DNA of 64,000 nucleotides from Streptomyces roseoviridis (GTDB lineage: Bacteria; Actinomycetota; Actinomycetes; Streptomycetales; Streptomycetaceae). The notes under the pieces were generated by a model, which did no database searches, was not told the DNA's origin, and saw nothing but the letters and a program-made list of their open reading frames with translations. Each line of letters begins with the position of its first letter. Within the stretch, counting starts at the first letter, position 1. Where the stretch lies: positions 5,580,001 to 5,644,000 of the forward strand of contig NZ_BAAAWU010000001.1 in the NCBI RefSeq assembly GCF_039535235.1. Reading direction: 5' to 3'. Below, piece after piece: positions 1 to 10,477 of the stretch. Both the position numbers and the translations under genes were made by a program.

Positions 1-1
1 C

Positions 2-745
<744 letters not shown>

Positions 746-755
746 GTGTCTTCCT

Positions 756-800
756 ACGACGACGGGGTGCGGATCCATGTGATCCGCACCCCATCGTCGT
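756..800 (+). terminator. Intrinsic terminator after the DAHP synthase
   Basis: A 20-bp stem (756-775 with 781-800, one G-T pair) surrounds a 5-base loop and is followed by TTTCC. It starts about 10 bases after the DAHP synthase stop and isolates that gene from bfd. Confidence 0.9.
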
Positions 801-832
801 TTCCAGGACTTTTGCGCCTACCCGGCGCCGGG

Positions 833-851
833 TAAGGTTAGGTAAACCTAA
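833..851 (+). promoter_or_regulatory. Iron box (IdeR/DmdR-type operator) upstream of bfd
   Basis: The 19 bases from 833 match the actinobacterial IdeR/DmdR1 consensus TTAGGTTAGGCTAACCTAA at 16 of 19 positions by eye, with a palindromic core TTAGGT/ACCTAA at 838-851. It ends 25 bases before the bfd start, where an iron-bound repressor would cover the promoter. The inference is iron-repressed transcription of bfd, as expected for a ferredoxin that releases stored iron. Confidence 0.82.
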
Positions 852-876
852 TCGATCTCGGCGGGAGGTGAACCGC

Positions 877-1134
877 GTGTACGTCTGCTCATGCTTCGCC
901 GTCACGGAGAAGCAGGTCAAGGAGCACGCGGAAGCCGGCGCCTGTACGCCCCGCCAGATCGCTTCGGCCTGCAAGGCGGGCACCGACTGCGGCTCGTGTG
1001 TACGACGCATTCAGGCCATCCTCGGGCGCGGCAACTGCCCGCGTCGCGAGCTCGTCGACCAGGGCATGCCGGCCCTCGCGGCGGAGCTCGCCTCCGTGGA
1101 GGACCTCGCCGAGGATCTCTCCGAGGCCGCCTAG
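877..1134 (+). CDS. bfd: Bacterioferritin-associated ferredoxin ([2Fe-2S] BFD-like)
   Basis: An 85-residue protein that binds one [2Fe-2S] cluster and passes electrons to bacterioferritin to mobilise stored ferric iron. The four ligands C4, C6, C38 and C41 have the exact CxC-x31-CxxC spacing of the family. The GTG at 877 is chosen because GGGAGG at 862-867 lies 9 bases upstream; an in-frame GTG at 868 overlaps that ribosome site. The acidic tail after residue 60 is longer than in E. coli Bfd. It lies convergent to bfr, its likely partner, with a 31-base gap, and behind an iron box. Confidence 0.93.
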   Translation: MYVCSCFAVTEKQVKEHAEAGACTPRQIASACKAGTDCGSCVRRIQAILGRGNCPRRELVDQGMPALAAELASVEDLAEDLSEAA

Positions 1135-1165
1135 CCCGGCAGTGGTCGGCCGGCCGGTCCGCCGG

Positions 1166-1642
1166 CTAGCTCGGCTGCTCGATCAGCGTCGAGCAGTAGA
1201 GCGCCTCGCCCAGCTGCTCGATGAGTTCCAGCTGGGTGTCGAGGTAGTCGATGTGGTGCTCCTCGTCCGCCAGGATCTCCTCGAAGAGGTTCGCCGAGGT
1301 GATGTCGCCCTTGGCCCGCATGACCTCGATGCCGCGCTTCAGGCGGTCGATCGCCTCCACCTCGACCTGGCGGTCGGCCTCGAACATCTCCTTGACCGTC
1401 TGGCCCACGCGGACGTGGAAGAGCCGCTGGTAGTTGGGCAGACCGTCGAGCATGAGGATGCGCTCGGTCAGCTTGTCCGCGTGCTTCATCTCGTCGATGG
1501 ACTCTTCGCGGGTGTACTTCGCGAGCTTGGTCCAGCCCTTGTTGTCCTGGATTCGGTAGTGCAGCCAGTACTGGTTGATCGCCGTCAGCTCGCCGGTCAG
1601 CTGCTCGTTGAGGAACTCGAGGACCTCGGGGTCGCCCTGCAT
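1166..1642 (-). CDS. bfr: Bacterioferritin
   Basis: A 158-residue ferritin-like four-helix protein, the usual length for Bfr, which assembles into a 24-subunit heme-containing iron store. All ferroxidase ligands are in canonical positions: E18, E51, H54, E94, E127 and H130, plus the heme ligand M52. The ATG at 1642 is preceded by GGAAGG. The gene converges on bfd, which would supply electrons for iron release. No good iron box is seen upstream, but a 20-bp palindrome at 1723-1742 could be a regulator site. Confidence 0.97.
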   Translation of the reverse strand: MQGDPEVLEFLNEQLTGELTAINQYWLHYRIQDNKGWTKLAKYTREESIDEMKHADKLTERILMLDGLPNYQRLFHVRVGQTVKEMFEADRQVEVEAIDRLKRGIEVMRAKGDITSANLFEEILADEEHHIDYLDTQLELIEQLGEALYCSTLIEQPS

Positions 1643-1722
1643 AGCTTCAGGATCCTTCCACGCATGTCGGTGCCGCCACTGGGCAGGATGGCCGCATCCT
1701 TGCAGCGCGAATGGGTGGCGTC

Positions 1723-1742
1723 CAGTAAGTGCAGGCTTACTG
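1723..1742. promoter_or_regulatory. Palindrome in the bfr / molybdoprotein intergenic region
   Basis: Perfect 7-base arms CAGTAAG / CTTACTG are separated by TGCAGG, in a locally AT-rich stretch between divergent bfr and the sulfite-oxidase-like gene. The shape suits a dimeric repressor. It only weakly resembles an iron box (AGGCT-AC core), so the regulator is unknown. Confidence 0.45.
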
Positions 1743-1785
1743 TGGGTTGCCTTAATTGTCAGAAAATCGCCGGGATGAGTGGGGC

Positions 1786-2472
1786 ATGGCTGGTCATGAC
1801 CACCCCTCGCGGTCTGTCACCATGGAAGACATGGGTCAGCCGGAGGGCGGAGCACGCCGCGAAGCAGCAGCGTCGGCGGCGTCGGAACTTCCGCCGGGGC
1901 AGCGGATCCAGCGCGGCTGGCCGGTCACCCACTACGGCCCCGTGCCGCGCTTCAAGCCGGACCGCTGGGAGTTCCGGGTCTTCGGGGCGACCGCCGACGG
2001 CGACAAGCACTGCTGGAACCACGAGGAGTTCTCGGCACTGCCCTTCGCCACCGTCGTGGCCGATCTGCACTGCGTGACGAAGTTCAGCATGCTCGGGGCC
2101 GAATGGGGCGGAGTGCCCGCCCGGACGATCCTGGAGCTGGCCCCTCCCGCGCCCGGCGTCACCCATGTGATGGTCTGGGCGGAGTACGGCTACAGCGCCA
2201 ACATGCGCCTCGCGGACTTCGCCTCCGAGCAGACGATCTTCGCCACCCACAAGGACGGCGAACCGCTCACCGCGGAACACGGCTTCCCGCTGCGGCTCGT
2301 GGTGCCGCACCTGTACGCCTGGAAGGGGCCCAAATGGGTCCGGGGCGTGGAGTACATGGCCGCCGACCGGCGGGGCTTCTGGGAGGAGCGCGGCTACCAC
2401 AACATCGGCGACCCGTGGCGGGAGCAGCGCTACTCGTACCAGGAGGAGCCGGGCGACGGCCCCGAGCTCTAG
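1786..2472 (+). CDS. Sulfite oxidase-like molybdopterin oxidoreductase (YuiH/YedY type)
   Basis: A protein of about 228 residues with the molybdopterin-binding fold of the sulfite oxidase superfamily (PF00174). The likely molybdenum ligand is C96 in LHCVTKFSMLGAEWGGV. Other family blocks are HVMVWAEYGYSANM and PLRLVVPHLYAWKGPKW. There is no Tat or Sec signal peptide and no heme domain, so it is probably cytoplasmic; partner and substrate are unknown. The ATG at 1786 has only a weak upstream G-rich site. In-frame TTG 1756 and ATG 1822 are alternatives, so the first ~12 residues are uncertain. Confidence 0.85.
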   Translation: MAGHDHPSRSVTMEDMGQPEGGARREAAASAASELPPGQRIQRGWPVTHYGPVPRFKPDRWEFRVFGATADGDKHCWNHEEFSALPFATVVADLHCVTKFSMLGAEWGGVPARTILELAPPAPGVTHVMVWAEYGYSANMRLADFASEQTIFATHKDGEPLTAEHGFPLRLVVPHLYAWKGPKWVRGVEYMAADRRGFWEERGYHNIGDPWREQRYSYQEEPGDGPEL

Positions 2473-2495
2473 GGGACCGTCGCTCCGGCGGGCCG

Positions 2496-3035
2496 TCAGT
2501 GGTACCGGTGGACCACGGCGTGGCCCTTGCCGCGCCCGATCATCCACTTGTTGACGGGGGTCGTGACCACGAAGGCCACCAGGAACGCGAAGGCCAAGGC
2601 GCCCCAGAACAGCGCGTCCGACAGGTGCGCGTCCATCGCCCCCGGGACCAGCAGCAGGACCCCGTTGTCGACGATCTCCATCACGGTGATGGACAGCGTG
2701 TCCGCGGCCAGGGCGACGCCGACGGCCGCCTTCAGGCTCAGTCCGGCCCGCACGACGGCCCAGAGGGTCAGTGAGTAGCCGAAGAAGAACGCCAGGACGA
2801 TCGCGAGCGCCATCGTCGGGGCGTTGCCCCAGCCGAGCGCGGTGCCGATGATCATGCCGAGCACCTCGCCGATGGCGCAGCCGGTGAGGCAGTGCAGGGT
2901 GGCCTTGGCGGCCATCGCCCAGGAGGCGGGGCCGTGGTCGTGGCCCTGGTGCGCGCCGTGCTCGTGAGCGGCGGAGTGCCCGCCGTGCCCGTGGTGCTGA
3001 TGGTGCTCGTGGTGGGCGTGCGCGTCGTGCTGCAT
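2496..3035 (-). CDS. DUF4396 membrane protein with His-rich N-terminus
   Basis: A 179-residue protein of unknown function. Its first ~40 residues carry about 15 histidines with Asp and Gly (HDAHAHHEHHQHHGHGGH), a plausible metal-binding tail. Then come about four hydrophobic segments matching the DUF4396 family, with conserved small and acidic residues (TGCAIGEVLGMIIG, DTLSITVMEIVDNGVLL). The ATG at 3035 follows GGGGG; an upstream in-frame TTG is less likely. A CsoR-type palindrome lies 48 bases upstream. I infer a copper- or other soft-metal-responsive role; transport is not shown. Confidence 0.85.
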   Translation of the reverse strand: MQHDAHAHHEHHQHHGHGGHSAAHEHGAHQGHDHGPASWAMAAKATLHCLTGCAIGEVLGMIIGTALGWGNAPTMALAIVLAFFFGYSLTLWAVVRAGLSLKAAVGVALAADTLSITVMEIVDNGVLLLVPGAMDAHLSDALFWGALAFAFLVAFVVTTPVNKWMIGRGKGHAVVHRYH

Positions 3036-3082
3036 GGGTGCCCCCAAGCTCGGATGGCGGTTCCTCCGTACAGAAGAACCGT

Positions 3083-3099
3083 ATACCCCCCTAGGGTAT
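3083..3099 (-). promoter_or_regulatory. CsoR-type (copper-responsive) operator
   Basis: The 17 bases ATACCCCCCTAGGGTAT form a G/C-tract palindrome with perfect ATACCC/GGGTAT arms. This is the pattern known for CsoR repressor sites in Streptomyces. It sits between the nfo stop and the DUF4396 start, in position to block transcription of the His-rich membrane gene. Confidence 0.7.
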
Positions 3100-3102
3100 T
3101 CC

Positions 3103-3951
3103 TCAACGCAGTTTCTTCAGCAGCTCCACATCCGCCTTGTGCCCCTGCGGCCCGCCCGGCGTCTCGATGATCAACGGTACGCCCGCGGTCGCCGGGTGAC
3201 TCAGCAGCTGTGCGAAGGCGTCCTGGCCGATGTGCCCCGCGCCGATGTTCGCGTGCCGGTCCTTGTGCGCGCCCGCGACGTCCTTCGAGTCATTGGCGTG
3301 GACCAGCTTCAGCCGCCCCTCGCCGACCACCGCCACCAGCTCGTCGAGGGTGCGACGCGCGCCGTCCGGCCCCGTCAGGTCGTGGCCCGCGGCGAAGACG
3401 TGGCAGGTGTCCAGACAGATGCCCAGCTTCGGATGCCGCTCCAGCGCGTCGAAGTACGGCCCGAAGTCCTCCGCCCGCGAGCAGAGCGAGAAGCCCTGCC
3501 CGGCCGTCGACTCGATCAGCAGATCCGGGTCGTCCTCGTGCGTCAGCTCGTCCAGCAGCGGCAGCATCCGCTCCCGGACCTGCGCGAGCGCCTCCGCGCG
3601 CGGCCGCCCCCCGGTCGCCGAACCGGTGTGCACCACCACCCCCTTCGCGCCGATCTGCCGGGCACGGCGCAGCGAGTGCCGCAGCGACTCCACCGACCTG
3701 TCCACCGTCGCCTCGGTGTGGGAGCCGAAGTTGATCAGGTACGGGGCGTGCACCCAGGCGGAGATCGCCTCGGCCTCGCAGCCGGCCCGGAACAGCTCGT
3801 CCTGGGCCGGATTGCCGAGGGGGGTCGCCCAGCCGCGCGGATTGGCGACGAAGACCTGCACGGCCTCGGCCCCGAGCTCGCGTGCGTAGCCGAGACCGGT
3901 CGTGGCGAGGCCGCCGGCCACGGGGACGTGGCCGCCGACGGGGTTGCGCAT
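3103..3951 (-). CDS. nfo: Deoxyribonuclease IV (AP endonuclease, Nfo family)
   Basis: A 282-residue endonuclease IV that cleaves 5' of abasic sites in base-excision repair. It is a TIM barrel with three zinc ions. The metal-site motifs are in order: HAPYLINFGS, VVVHTGSA, LLIESTAGQG, GICLDTCHVFAAGHD, LKLVHANDSKD, DRHANIGAGHIG and PLIIETPGG. The ATG at 3951 lies 6 bases after the kinase stop on the same strand, so the two are probably co-transcribed. Length is normal for the family. Confidence 0.95.
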   Translation of the reverse strand: MRNPVGGHVPVAGGLATTGLGYARELGAEAVQVFVANPRGWATPLGNPAQDELFRAGCEAEAISAWVHAPYLINFGSHTEATVDRSVESLRHSLRRARQIGAKGVVVHTGSATGGRPRAEALAQVRERMLPLLDELTHEDDPDLLIESTAGQGFSLCSRAEDFGPYFDALERHPKLGICLDTCHVFAAGHDLTGPDGARRTLDELVAVVGEGRLKLVHANDSKDVAGAHKDRHANIGAGHIGQDAFAQLLSHPATAGVPLIIETPGGPQGHKADVELLKKLR

Positions 3952-3957
3952 GAGTCT

Positions 3958-5859
3958 CTACAGTCCCTTGATCGTGATGGTGACGGCCGAGCCCTCGGGG
4001 GCGTTCGTGCCGCCCTCGACGGACTGGCCGGTGACGGTGTCGCCGAGGAACGGGAAGGTCTTCTCGACCTTCACCCGGAAGCCGGCCGCCTCCAGCTCGC
4101 CGCGGGCCTCGTCCGTCTTCATCCCGACGACGTCCGGGACGGCGACCATCCGCGGCCCCTTGGAGACGGTCAGGGTGATCGTGTCCCCCTTGGCGGCCCG
4201 GCTGCCCTCGGCGAGGGACTGGGCGGCCACGGTCCCCGCGTCCTCGGGGGAGTGGATGCGCTCCGCGGCCACCACCACCTTCAGGCCCGCCTCCTGCAGC
4301 GTGGCCGTCGCGTCCGGCACCGACTCGCCGGTGAGGTCCGGGACCTCGATCGGCGCGCCCCTGCTGACCTGCAGGGCGACGGCCGAGTCCGGGCTCCGCT
4401 CGGTGCCGGGCTCCGGGTCGGAGCCGATGACCGCGCCCTGGGCGACCGACCGGCTGAAGGCGTACGTGATCACGCCCGGCGCCAGGCCCTCCGCGGCCAG
4501 CGCCTTCTTCGCCTCCTCGAGGGGGGTGCCCTTGAGGTTGGGCACCTTCACGATCCTCGGCCCGCGCGAGAGGGTGAGGGTCACCGTCCCGTTGCCGCGG
4601 ATCCGCTCGCCCGGCGCCGGATCGACGGCCATGACCGTGCCGCGCTCGTACACGTCGCTGTACGCGCGCTCGGTGGTGCCGACGTCGAGACCGGCGTCGG
4701 CCAGCCGCTGGGTGGCCTGGGCCTCGGTCTGGCCGAGGACGGCGGGCACGCGGGTGAACTGGCCGGAGTTGATGTACCAGACGCCGGTCCCCAGGCCGAG
4801 GGACAGCAGGACGGCGGCGACGACCAGGAACGCCGTGCGGCGGTGCACCGTGACCGGGCCCCGGCCCGGAGCGGGACCGGGGTCCGGGGGAGCGGGCAGC
4901 CGGCTGGTGTGCTCGACGGGCAGCGGCAGCACCCGCGGGATGACGCTGGTGCGGTCCTCCGCGCCGCTGCGCACCTGGGCCCGGGCCTGCGGCGGCACGG
5001 CGTCCAGCTGCTCCTCGCTGAGGGCGGCGCGCGCCTCGCGGGCCAGGGCGAGCAGCGCGACCGCGTCGTACGGGCGGGCCTCGGGATCCCGGGCGGTGGC
5101 GCACGCCACCAGCTCGTCCAGCTCCGCCGGCAGGCCCGGGACGACGGCGGAGGGCGCCGGGACGTCGGTGTTCAGGTGCCGGTACAGGACCTGGGCGGGG
5201 GTGTCCCCGGAGTGCGGCTTGGCGCCCGTCAGCATCTCGTAGAGGACGACACCGCACGCGTACACGTCGGCGCGGGTGTCGGCGGTGCCGTGCTCGATCT
5301 GCTCCGGCGCGAGGTACGACACGGTGCCGAGGACGGCACCGGTGGTGTCCGTGGCCGAGCCCACGGCCCGCACGAGCCCGAAGTCGGCGACCTTTACCCG
5401 GCCGTCGTCCCCTATCAGGACGTTCTCCGGCTTCATGTCCCGGTGCACGAACCCGGCCCGGTGCGCGGCCCCCAGCGCGGCGAGCACCGGCTCCAGCACG
5501 TCGAAGGCCGCCCGGGGCGGGAGCGCACCGCGCTCGCGCAGCACGTCGCGCAGGGTGCAGCCGGCGACGTACTCCATCGCCAGGTACACGTACGCGCCGT
5601 CCGCGCCCTGGTCGAAGACCCCGACCACGTTCGGGTGCGCCAGCCGCGCGACGGACTTGGCCTCCCGCATGAACCGCTCGACGAACGCGGCGTCCGTGGC
5701 CAGGTCCGGGTGCATCACCTTGAGTGCGAGCACCCGGTCCAGGCGGGTGTCGACGGCCCGGTACACCGTGGCCATCCCGCCGACGGCCACGCGCGCGTCG
5801 ACGCGGTAGCGGCCGTCGAGCAGCCGCCCGACGAGGGGGTCCTGAAGGGTCGTGTCCAC
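3958..5859 (-). CDS. Membrane Ser/Thr protein kinase with four PASTA domains
   Basis: A 633-residue kinase of the Hanks type. The N-terminal kinase domain (about residues 15-280) shows VGGMATVY, the VAIK-type Lys K47, the catalytic loop VHRDMKPEN (D141), ADFGL and YLAPEQ. A proline-rich juxtamembrane part, one membrane helix (AFLVVAAVLLSLGLGTGVWYI) and four extracellular PASTA repeats follow; PASTA repeats in related kinases bind muropeptides or lipid II. The first glycine of the P-loop is Ala (VAVGG). The start is GTG at 5859. Its place between the DAHP synthase and an Rv2175c homologue matches mycobacterial pknL, though PknL lacks PASTA repeats. Confidence 0.93.
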   Translation of the reverse strand: MDTTLQDPLVGRLLDGRYRVDARVAVGGMATVYRAVDTRLDRVLALKVMHPDLATDAAFVERFMREAKSVARLAHPNVVGVFDQGADGAYVYLAMEYVAGCTLRDVLRERGALPPRAAFDVLEPVLAALGAAHRAGFVHRDMKPENVLIGDDGRVKVADFGLVRAVGSATDTTGAVLGTVSYLAPEQIEHGTADTRADVYACGVVLYEMLTGAKPHSGDTPAQVLYRHLNTDVPAPSAVVPGLPAELDELVACATARDPEARPYDAVALLALAREARAALSEEQLDAVPPQARAQVRSGAEDRTSVIPRVLPLPVEHTSRLPAPPDPGPAPGRGPVTVHRRTAFLVVAAVLLSLGLGTGVWYINSGQFTRVPAVLGQTEAQATQRLADAGLDVGTTERAYSDVYERGTVMAVDPAPGERIRGNGTVTLTLSRGPRIVKVPNLKGTPLEEAKKALAAEGLAPGVITYAFSRSVAQGAVIGSDPEPGTERSPDSAVALQVSRGAPIEVPDLTGESVPDATATLQEAGLKVVVAAERIHSPEDAGTVAAQSLAEGSRAAKGDTITLTVSKGPRMVAVPDVVGMKTDEARGELEAAGFRVKVEKTFPFLGDTVTGQSVEGGTNAPEGSAVTITIKGL

Positions 5860-5891
5860 GCCGTCGAGTCTACGAGTGCGCCCTCCCCCTT

Positions 5892-5950
5892 CCGCCCGCC
5901 CCGGCGCCCTTGCAGCGCACCTGTGACGAGGGCCTCGCCGGGGCGGGCGG
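5892..5950 (-). terminator. Terminator-like hairpin after thiG
   Basis: A perfect 15-bp G/C stem (5892-5906 with 5936-5950) begins 19 bases after the thiG stop on the minus strand. The loop is long (29 bases) and there is no U-tract. It would end the thiOSG transcript before the kinase gene. Confidence 0.6.
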
Positions 5951-5969
5951 GGCGGGAGGGGACGCCGGG

Positions 5970-8142
<2,173 letters not shown>

Positions 8143-8149
8143 GGGCGTC

Positions 8150-8250
8150 CAGCCCCTCCCTTCGCCGGCATGACCCGGATCAGGTTCGTACGGTCGGAGG
8201 CCGGCCAGCCTCCCTCTCAGCCCGGTGCGTCCGGGCTCCCGCGAGTGCTC
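8150..8250 (-). promoter_or_regulatory. TPP riboswitch (THI element) controlling thiOSG
   Basis: On the minus strand the leader has the conserved thi-box features in order: a P2 helix GAGCCCGG/CCGGGCT, CTGAGAGGG at 8213-8221, a variable P3 arm, then GAACCTGATCCGGGTCATGC and CGGCGAAGGGA (8157-8187). The 3' end of the aptamer includes the purine run GGGAGGGG, which serves as the thiO ribosome site. Control is therefore probably at translation initiation. The outer ends are approximate. Confidence 0.95.
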
Positions 8251-8305
8251 TACGTTGACGGTCAGACTAACCCCCGCCCCCGACGCCCAGTAAGGGAGCC
8301 TCCCC

Positions 8306-8647
8306 GTGCCGCGATCCCTCGACGGACTGGTCTTCGCCCCCGTCGCCGACCAGGCTCCCGGTCAGGTCGGTGTCCGCACCCGGTTCACGTACCACGAGGA
8401 GGACGGCCGGATCTGGGCCGAGTACGCCGGCGGCGACGTGGTCCGGGGGAGTCTCGTCGGCACGCGCTCGGGGGACCGGCTCGACTTCCGGTACGTCCAG
8501 TTGCGCCTCGACGGGTCCACCGCTTCCGGGCATTGCGCCTCGACCGTGGTGGAGCTCGCGGACGGGCGCCTCCGGCTGGAGGAGAGCTGGACGTGGGAGT
8601 CCCGGGAGGGCGCCGGCACCAGTGTCGTGGAGCAGCTGCCTTCCTGA
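8306..8647 (+). CDS. Conserved hypothetical protein, 113 aa
   Basis: A small soluble, beta-rich protein of unknown function. The sequence (VRTRFTYHEEDGRIWAEYAGG, then GSLVGTRSGDRLDFRY) looks like a short antiparallel beta-barrel repeat of charged strands. Similar actinobacterial proteins are often mislabelled as acetylglutamate synthase; there is no GNAT motif here and I do not support that name. The GTG at 8306 follows GGGAGCC. It is divergent from the thi riboswitch and 28 bases upstream of the reductase gene, so it may be co-transcribed with the latter. Confidence 0.75.
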   Translation: MPRSLDGLVFAPVADQAPGQVGVRTRFTYHEEDGRIWAEYAGGDVVRGSLVGTRSGDRLDFRYVQLRLDGSTASGHCASTVVELADGRLRLEESWTWESREGAGTSVVEQLPS

Positions 8648-8675
8648 CGTTGCGTCAGCTGCGTAAGGTGACCGG

Positions 8676-9941
8676 GTGAGCGAGCAGAAGCAGCACGAGC
8701 AGAAGCAGACACAGCGGCACGTCGTGATCGTGGGTGCCGGGATGGCCGGCGTCCAGACCGCCGTCGCCCTGCGCGAGCAGGGCTTCACCGGTCCGGTCAC
8801 CCTCATCGGCGCCGAGCCCCACCAGCCCTACGACCGGCCGCCGCTCTCCAAGGCGGTCCTGCTCGGCAAGGCCGAGGACTCCGCCTTCGACATCGACTTC
8901 GAGGCCCTCGGCGTCCAGCTCCGCCTCGGCGTCGAGGTCACCGGCCTGCGGGCCGCCGACCACGAGGTCGACACCGAGGCCGGCCCCGTCCCGTACGACA
9001 CCCTCGTCGTCGCCACCGGCGCCCACCCGCTCACGCTGCCCGGCGGCGAGGGCGTCCCCGGGGTGCACCTGCTGCGCACCCTCGACGACGCCGCCCGGCT
9101 CAAGCCGGTCCTGGAGCGCCGCCACGACATCGTGGTCGTCGGCGCCGGCTGGATCGGCGCCGAGTTCGCCACCGCCGCCCGCGAGGCCGGCTGCGCCGTC
9201 ACCGTCGTCGAGGCCGCCGACCGGCCCCTCGCCGGCGCCCTGCCCGCCGAGGTGACCGCCCCCATGGCCGCCTGGTACGCCGAGAGCGGCACCGAACTCC
9301 TCCTCCACGCGCGCGTGGAGCGCGTCGAGCCGGGGCGGGTCCTGCTCGCCGCCGCCCCCGCGAACCCCCCGGCCCCCGCCCCCGCCCCGCCCCGCGAACT
9401 GCCCGCCGACGCCGTCGTCGTCGGCATCGGCGCCCGCCCCGCCACCGGCTGGCTCGCGGGCTCGGGCGCCGCCCTCGACCCGAGCGGCGCGCTCACCGCC
9501 GACGACCACCTGCGCACCACGCTGCCCGACGTCTACGCGGTCGGCGACTGCGCCTCCTTCCCGTCCGCCCGCTACGGCGAACGGCTCCTCGTCCACCACT
9601 GGGACAACGCCCTCCAGGGCCCCCGCACCGTCGCCGCCGACATCCTCGGCGAGGCCGCCGCGCCCTACGACCCGGTGCCCTACTTCTGGTCCGAGCAGTT
9701 CGGCCGTTTCGTGCAGTACGCCGGGCACCACGGCGCCGCCGACACCCTGCTGTGGCGCGGCGACCCCGCCGGCGCGGCCTGGACCGTCCTGTGGCTGCGC
9801 GGCGACGCGCTCGTGGCCCTGCTGGCGGTGGGCCGCCCCCGCGACCTGGCCCAGGGGCGCCGGCTGATCGAGCAGGGCACGCCCGTCGACCGGGAGCGGG
9901 CCGCGGACCCTGCCGTACCTCTGAAGGCGGCAGTCCGGTAG
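8676..9941 (+). CDS. FAD/NAD(P)-dependent ferredoxin reductase-like oxidoreductase
   Basis: A 421-residue two-dinucleotide-fold flavoprotein related to rubredoxin, putidaredoxin and rhodocoxin reductases. The FAD motif is near residues 16-25 (VVIVGAGMAG), the NAD(P) motif is VVVVGAGWIGAEFA, and the second FAD block is LPDVYAVGDCA. The C-terminal reductase domain is PYFWSEQFGRFVQYAG. A Pro/Ala-rich insertion (NPPAPAPAPP) sits between the NAD domain and the second FAD block. The start is GTG at 8676. No ferredoxin or P450 is adjacent, so its electron acceptor is unknown. Confidence 0.92.
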   Translation: MSEQKQHEQKQTQRHVVIVGAGMAGVQTAVALREQGFTGPVTLIGAEPHQPYDRPPLSKAVLLGKAEDSAFDIDFEALGVQLRLGVEVTGLRAADHEVDTEAGPVPYDTLVVATGAHPLTLPGGEGVPGVHLLRTLDDAARLKPVLERRHDIVVVGAGWIGAEFATAAREAGCAVTVVEAADRPLAGALPAEVTAPMAAWYAESGTELLLHARVERVEPGRVLLAAAPANPPAPAPAPPRELPADAVVVGIGARPATGWLAGSGAALDPSGALTADDHLRTTLPDVYAVGDCASFPSARYGERLLVHHWDNALQGPRTVAADILGEAAAPYDPVPYFWSEQFGRFVQYAGHHGAADTLLWRGDPAGAAWTVLWLRGDALVALLAVGRPRDLAQGRRLIEQGTPVDRERAADPAVPLKAAVR

Positions 9942-9984
9942 GGCCCGACTACCGGCTGTCAGTCCGGGATGGCACGCTTGTCCC

Positions 9985-10350
9985 GTGACCGAGATTGACG
10001 CAAAGATCGATGCTCTCGTCCCCGCCTGGCTCTACCTCCCCGACATCGCGGAAATGCTCGACGTCGAGGTGACGCGCGTGCGGCAGCTGGTCAAGGAGGG
10101 CCAGCTCATCGCCGTCCGCCGTGGGGAGAACAAGGCGCTGCAGGTGCCTGCCGCCTTCATCCAGGACGGCAAGGTCGTCAAGGGCCTCGCGGGCACCCTG
10201 ACGCTCCTGCGGGACGACGGCTTCACCGACGAAGAGATGCTGGAGTGGCTCTTCACTCCCGACCCGACCCTGCCCGGCACCCCCGCGCAGGCCCTCGGCG
10301 AGAATCGCGGCACGGAGGTGAAGCGCCGCGCCCAGGCGCTCGCCGTCTGA
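9985..10350 (+). CDS. Rv2175c-family winged-helix DNA-binding protein
   Basis: A 121-residue protein with a MerR/excisionase-like helix-turn-helix ([31 protein letters not shown], about residues 18-50) followed by the C-terminal Rv2175c domain ([20 protein letters not shown]). In M. tuberculosis the homologue binds DNA and is phosphorylated by its neighbour kinase PknL at an N-terminal Thr. Here T2 and other N-terminal residues could serve, but this is inference. The start is GTG at 9985 with a weak ribosome site. A PASTA kinase gene lies 4 kb away. Confidence 0.88.
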   Translation: MTEIDAKIDALVPAWLYLPDIAEMLDVEVTRVRQLVKEGQLIAVRRGENKALQVPAAFIQDGKVVKGLAGTLTLLRDDGFTDEEMLEWLFTPDPTLPGTPAQALGENRGTEVKRRAQALAV

Positions 10351-10417
10351 CGCGGCGCCGCACCGAGGCACCGCAGCCCGGGGACGCTCGCCGAGCGGAC
10401 CCACGACAGCACCGCGG

Positions 10418-10449
10418 GTGCCGGGCCGGCCTTCCGGCCGTCCCGGCAC
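10418..10449 (+). terminator. Hairpin between the Rv2175c-like gene and thiE
   Basis: A stem of about 13 bp with one mismatch (GTGCCGGG.CGGCC / GGCCG.CCCGGCAC) and a TTCC loop lies 68 bases after the upstream stop and 28 bases before the thiE start. There is no U-tract. It is either a terminator or a thiE leader hairpin; no TPP aptamer motif is seen here. Confidence 0.5.
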
Positions 10450-10477
10450 CGGCACCATCCACCAAGGGGGGACGACC

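Noticed and set aside
8306-8647. Annotation of the 113-aa protein as N-acetylglutamate synthase.
   Set aside because: The sequence has no GNAT acetyl-CoA loop and is much too short; the label is a known propagated error in related genomes.
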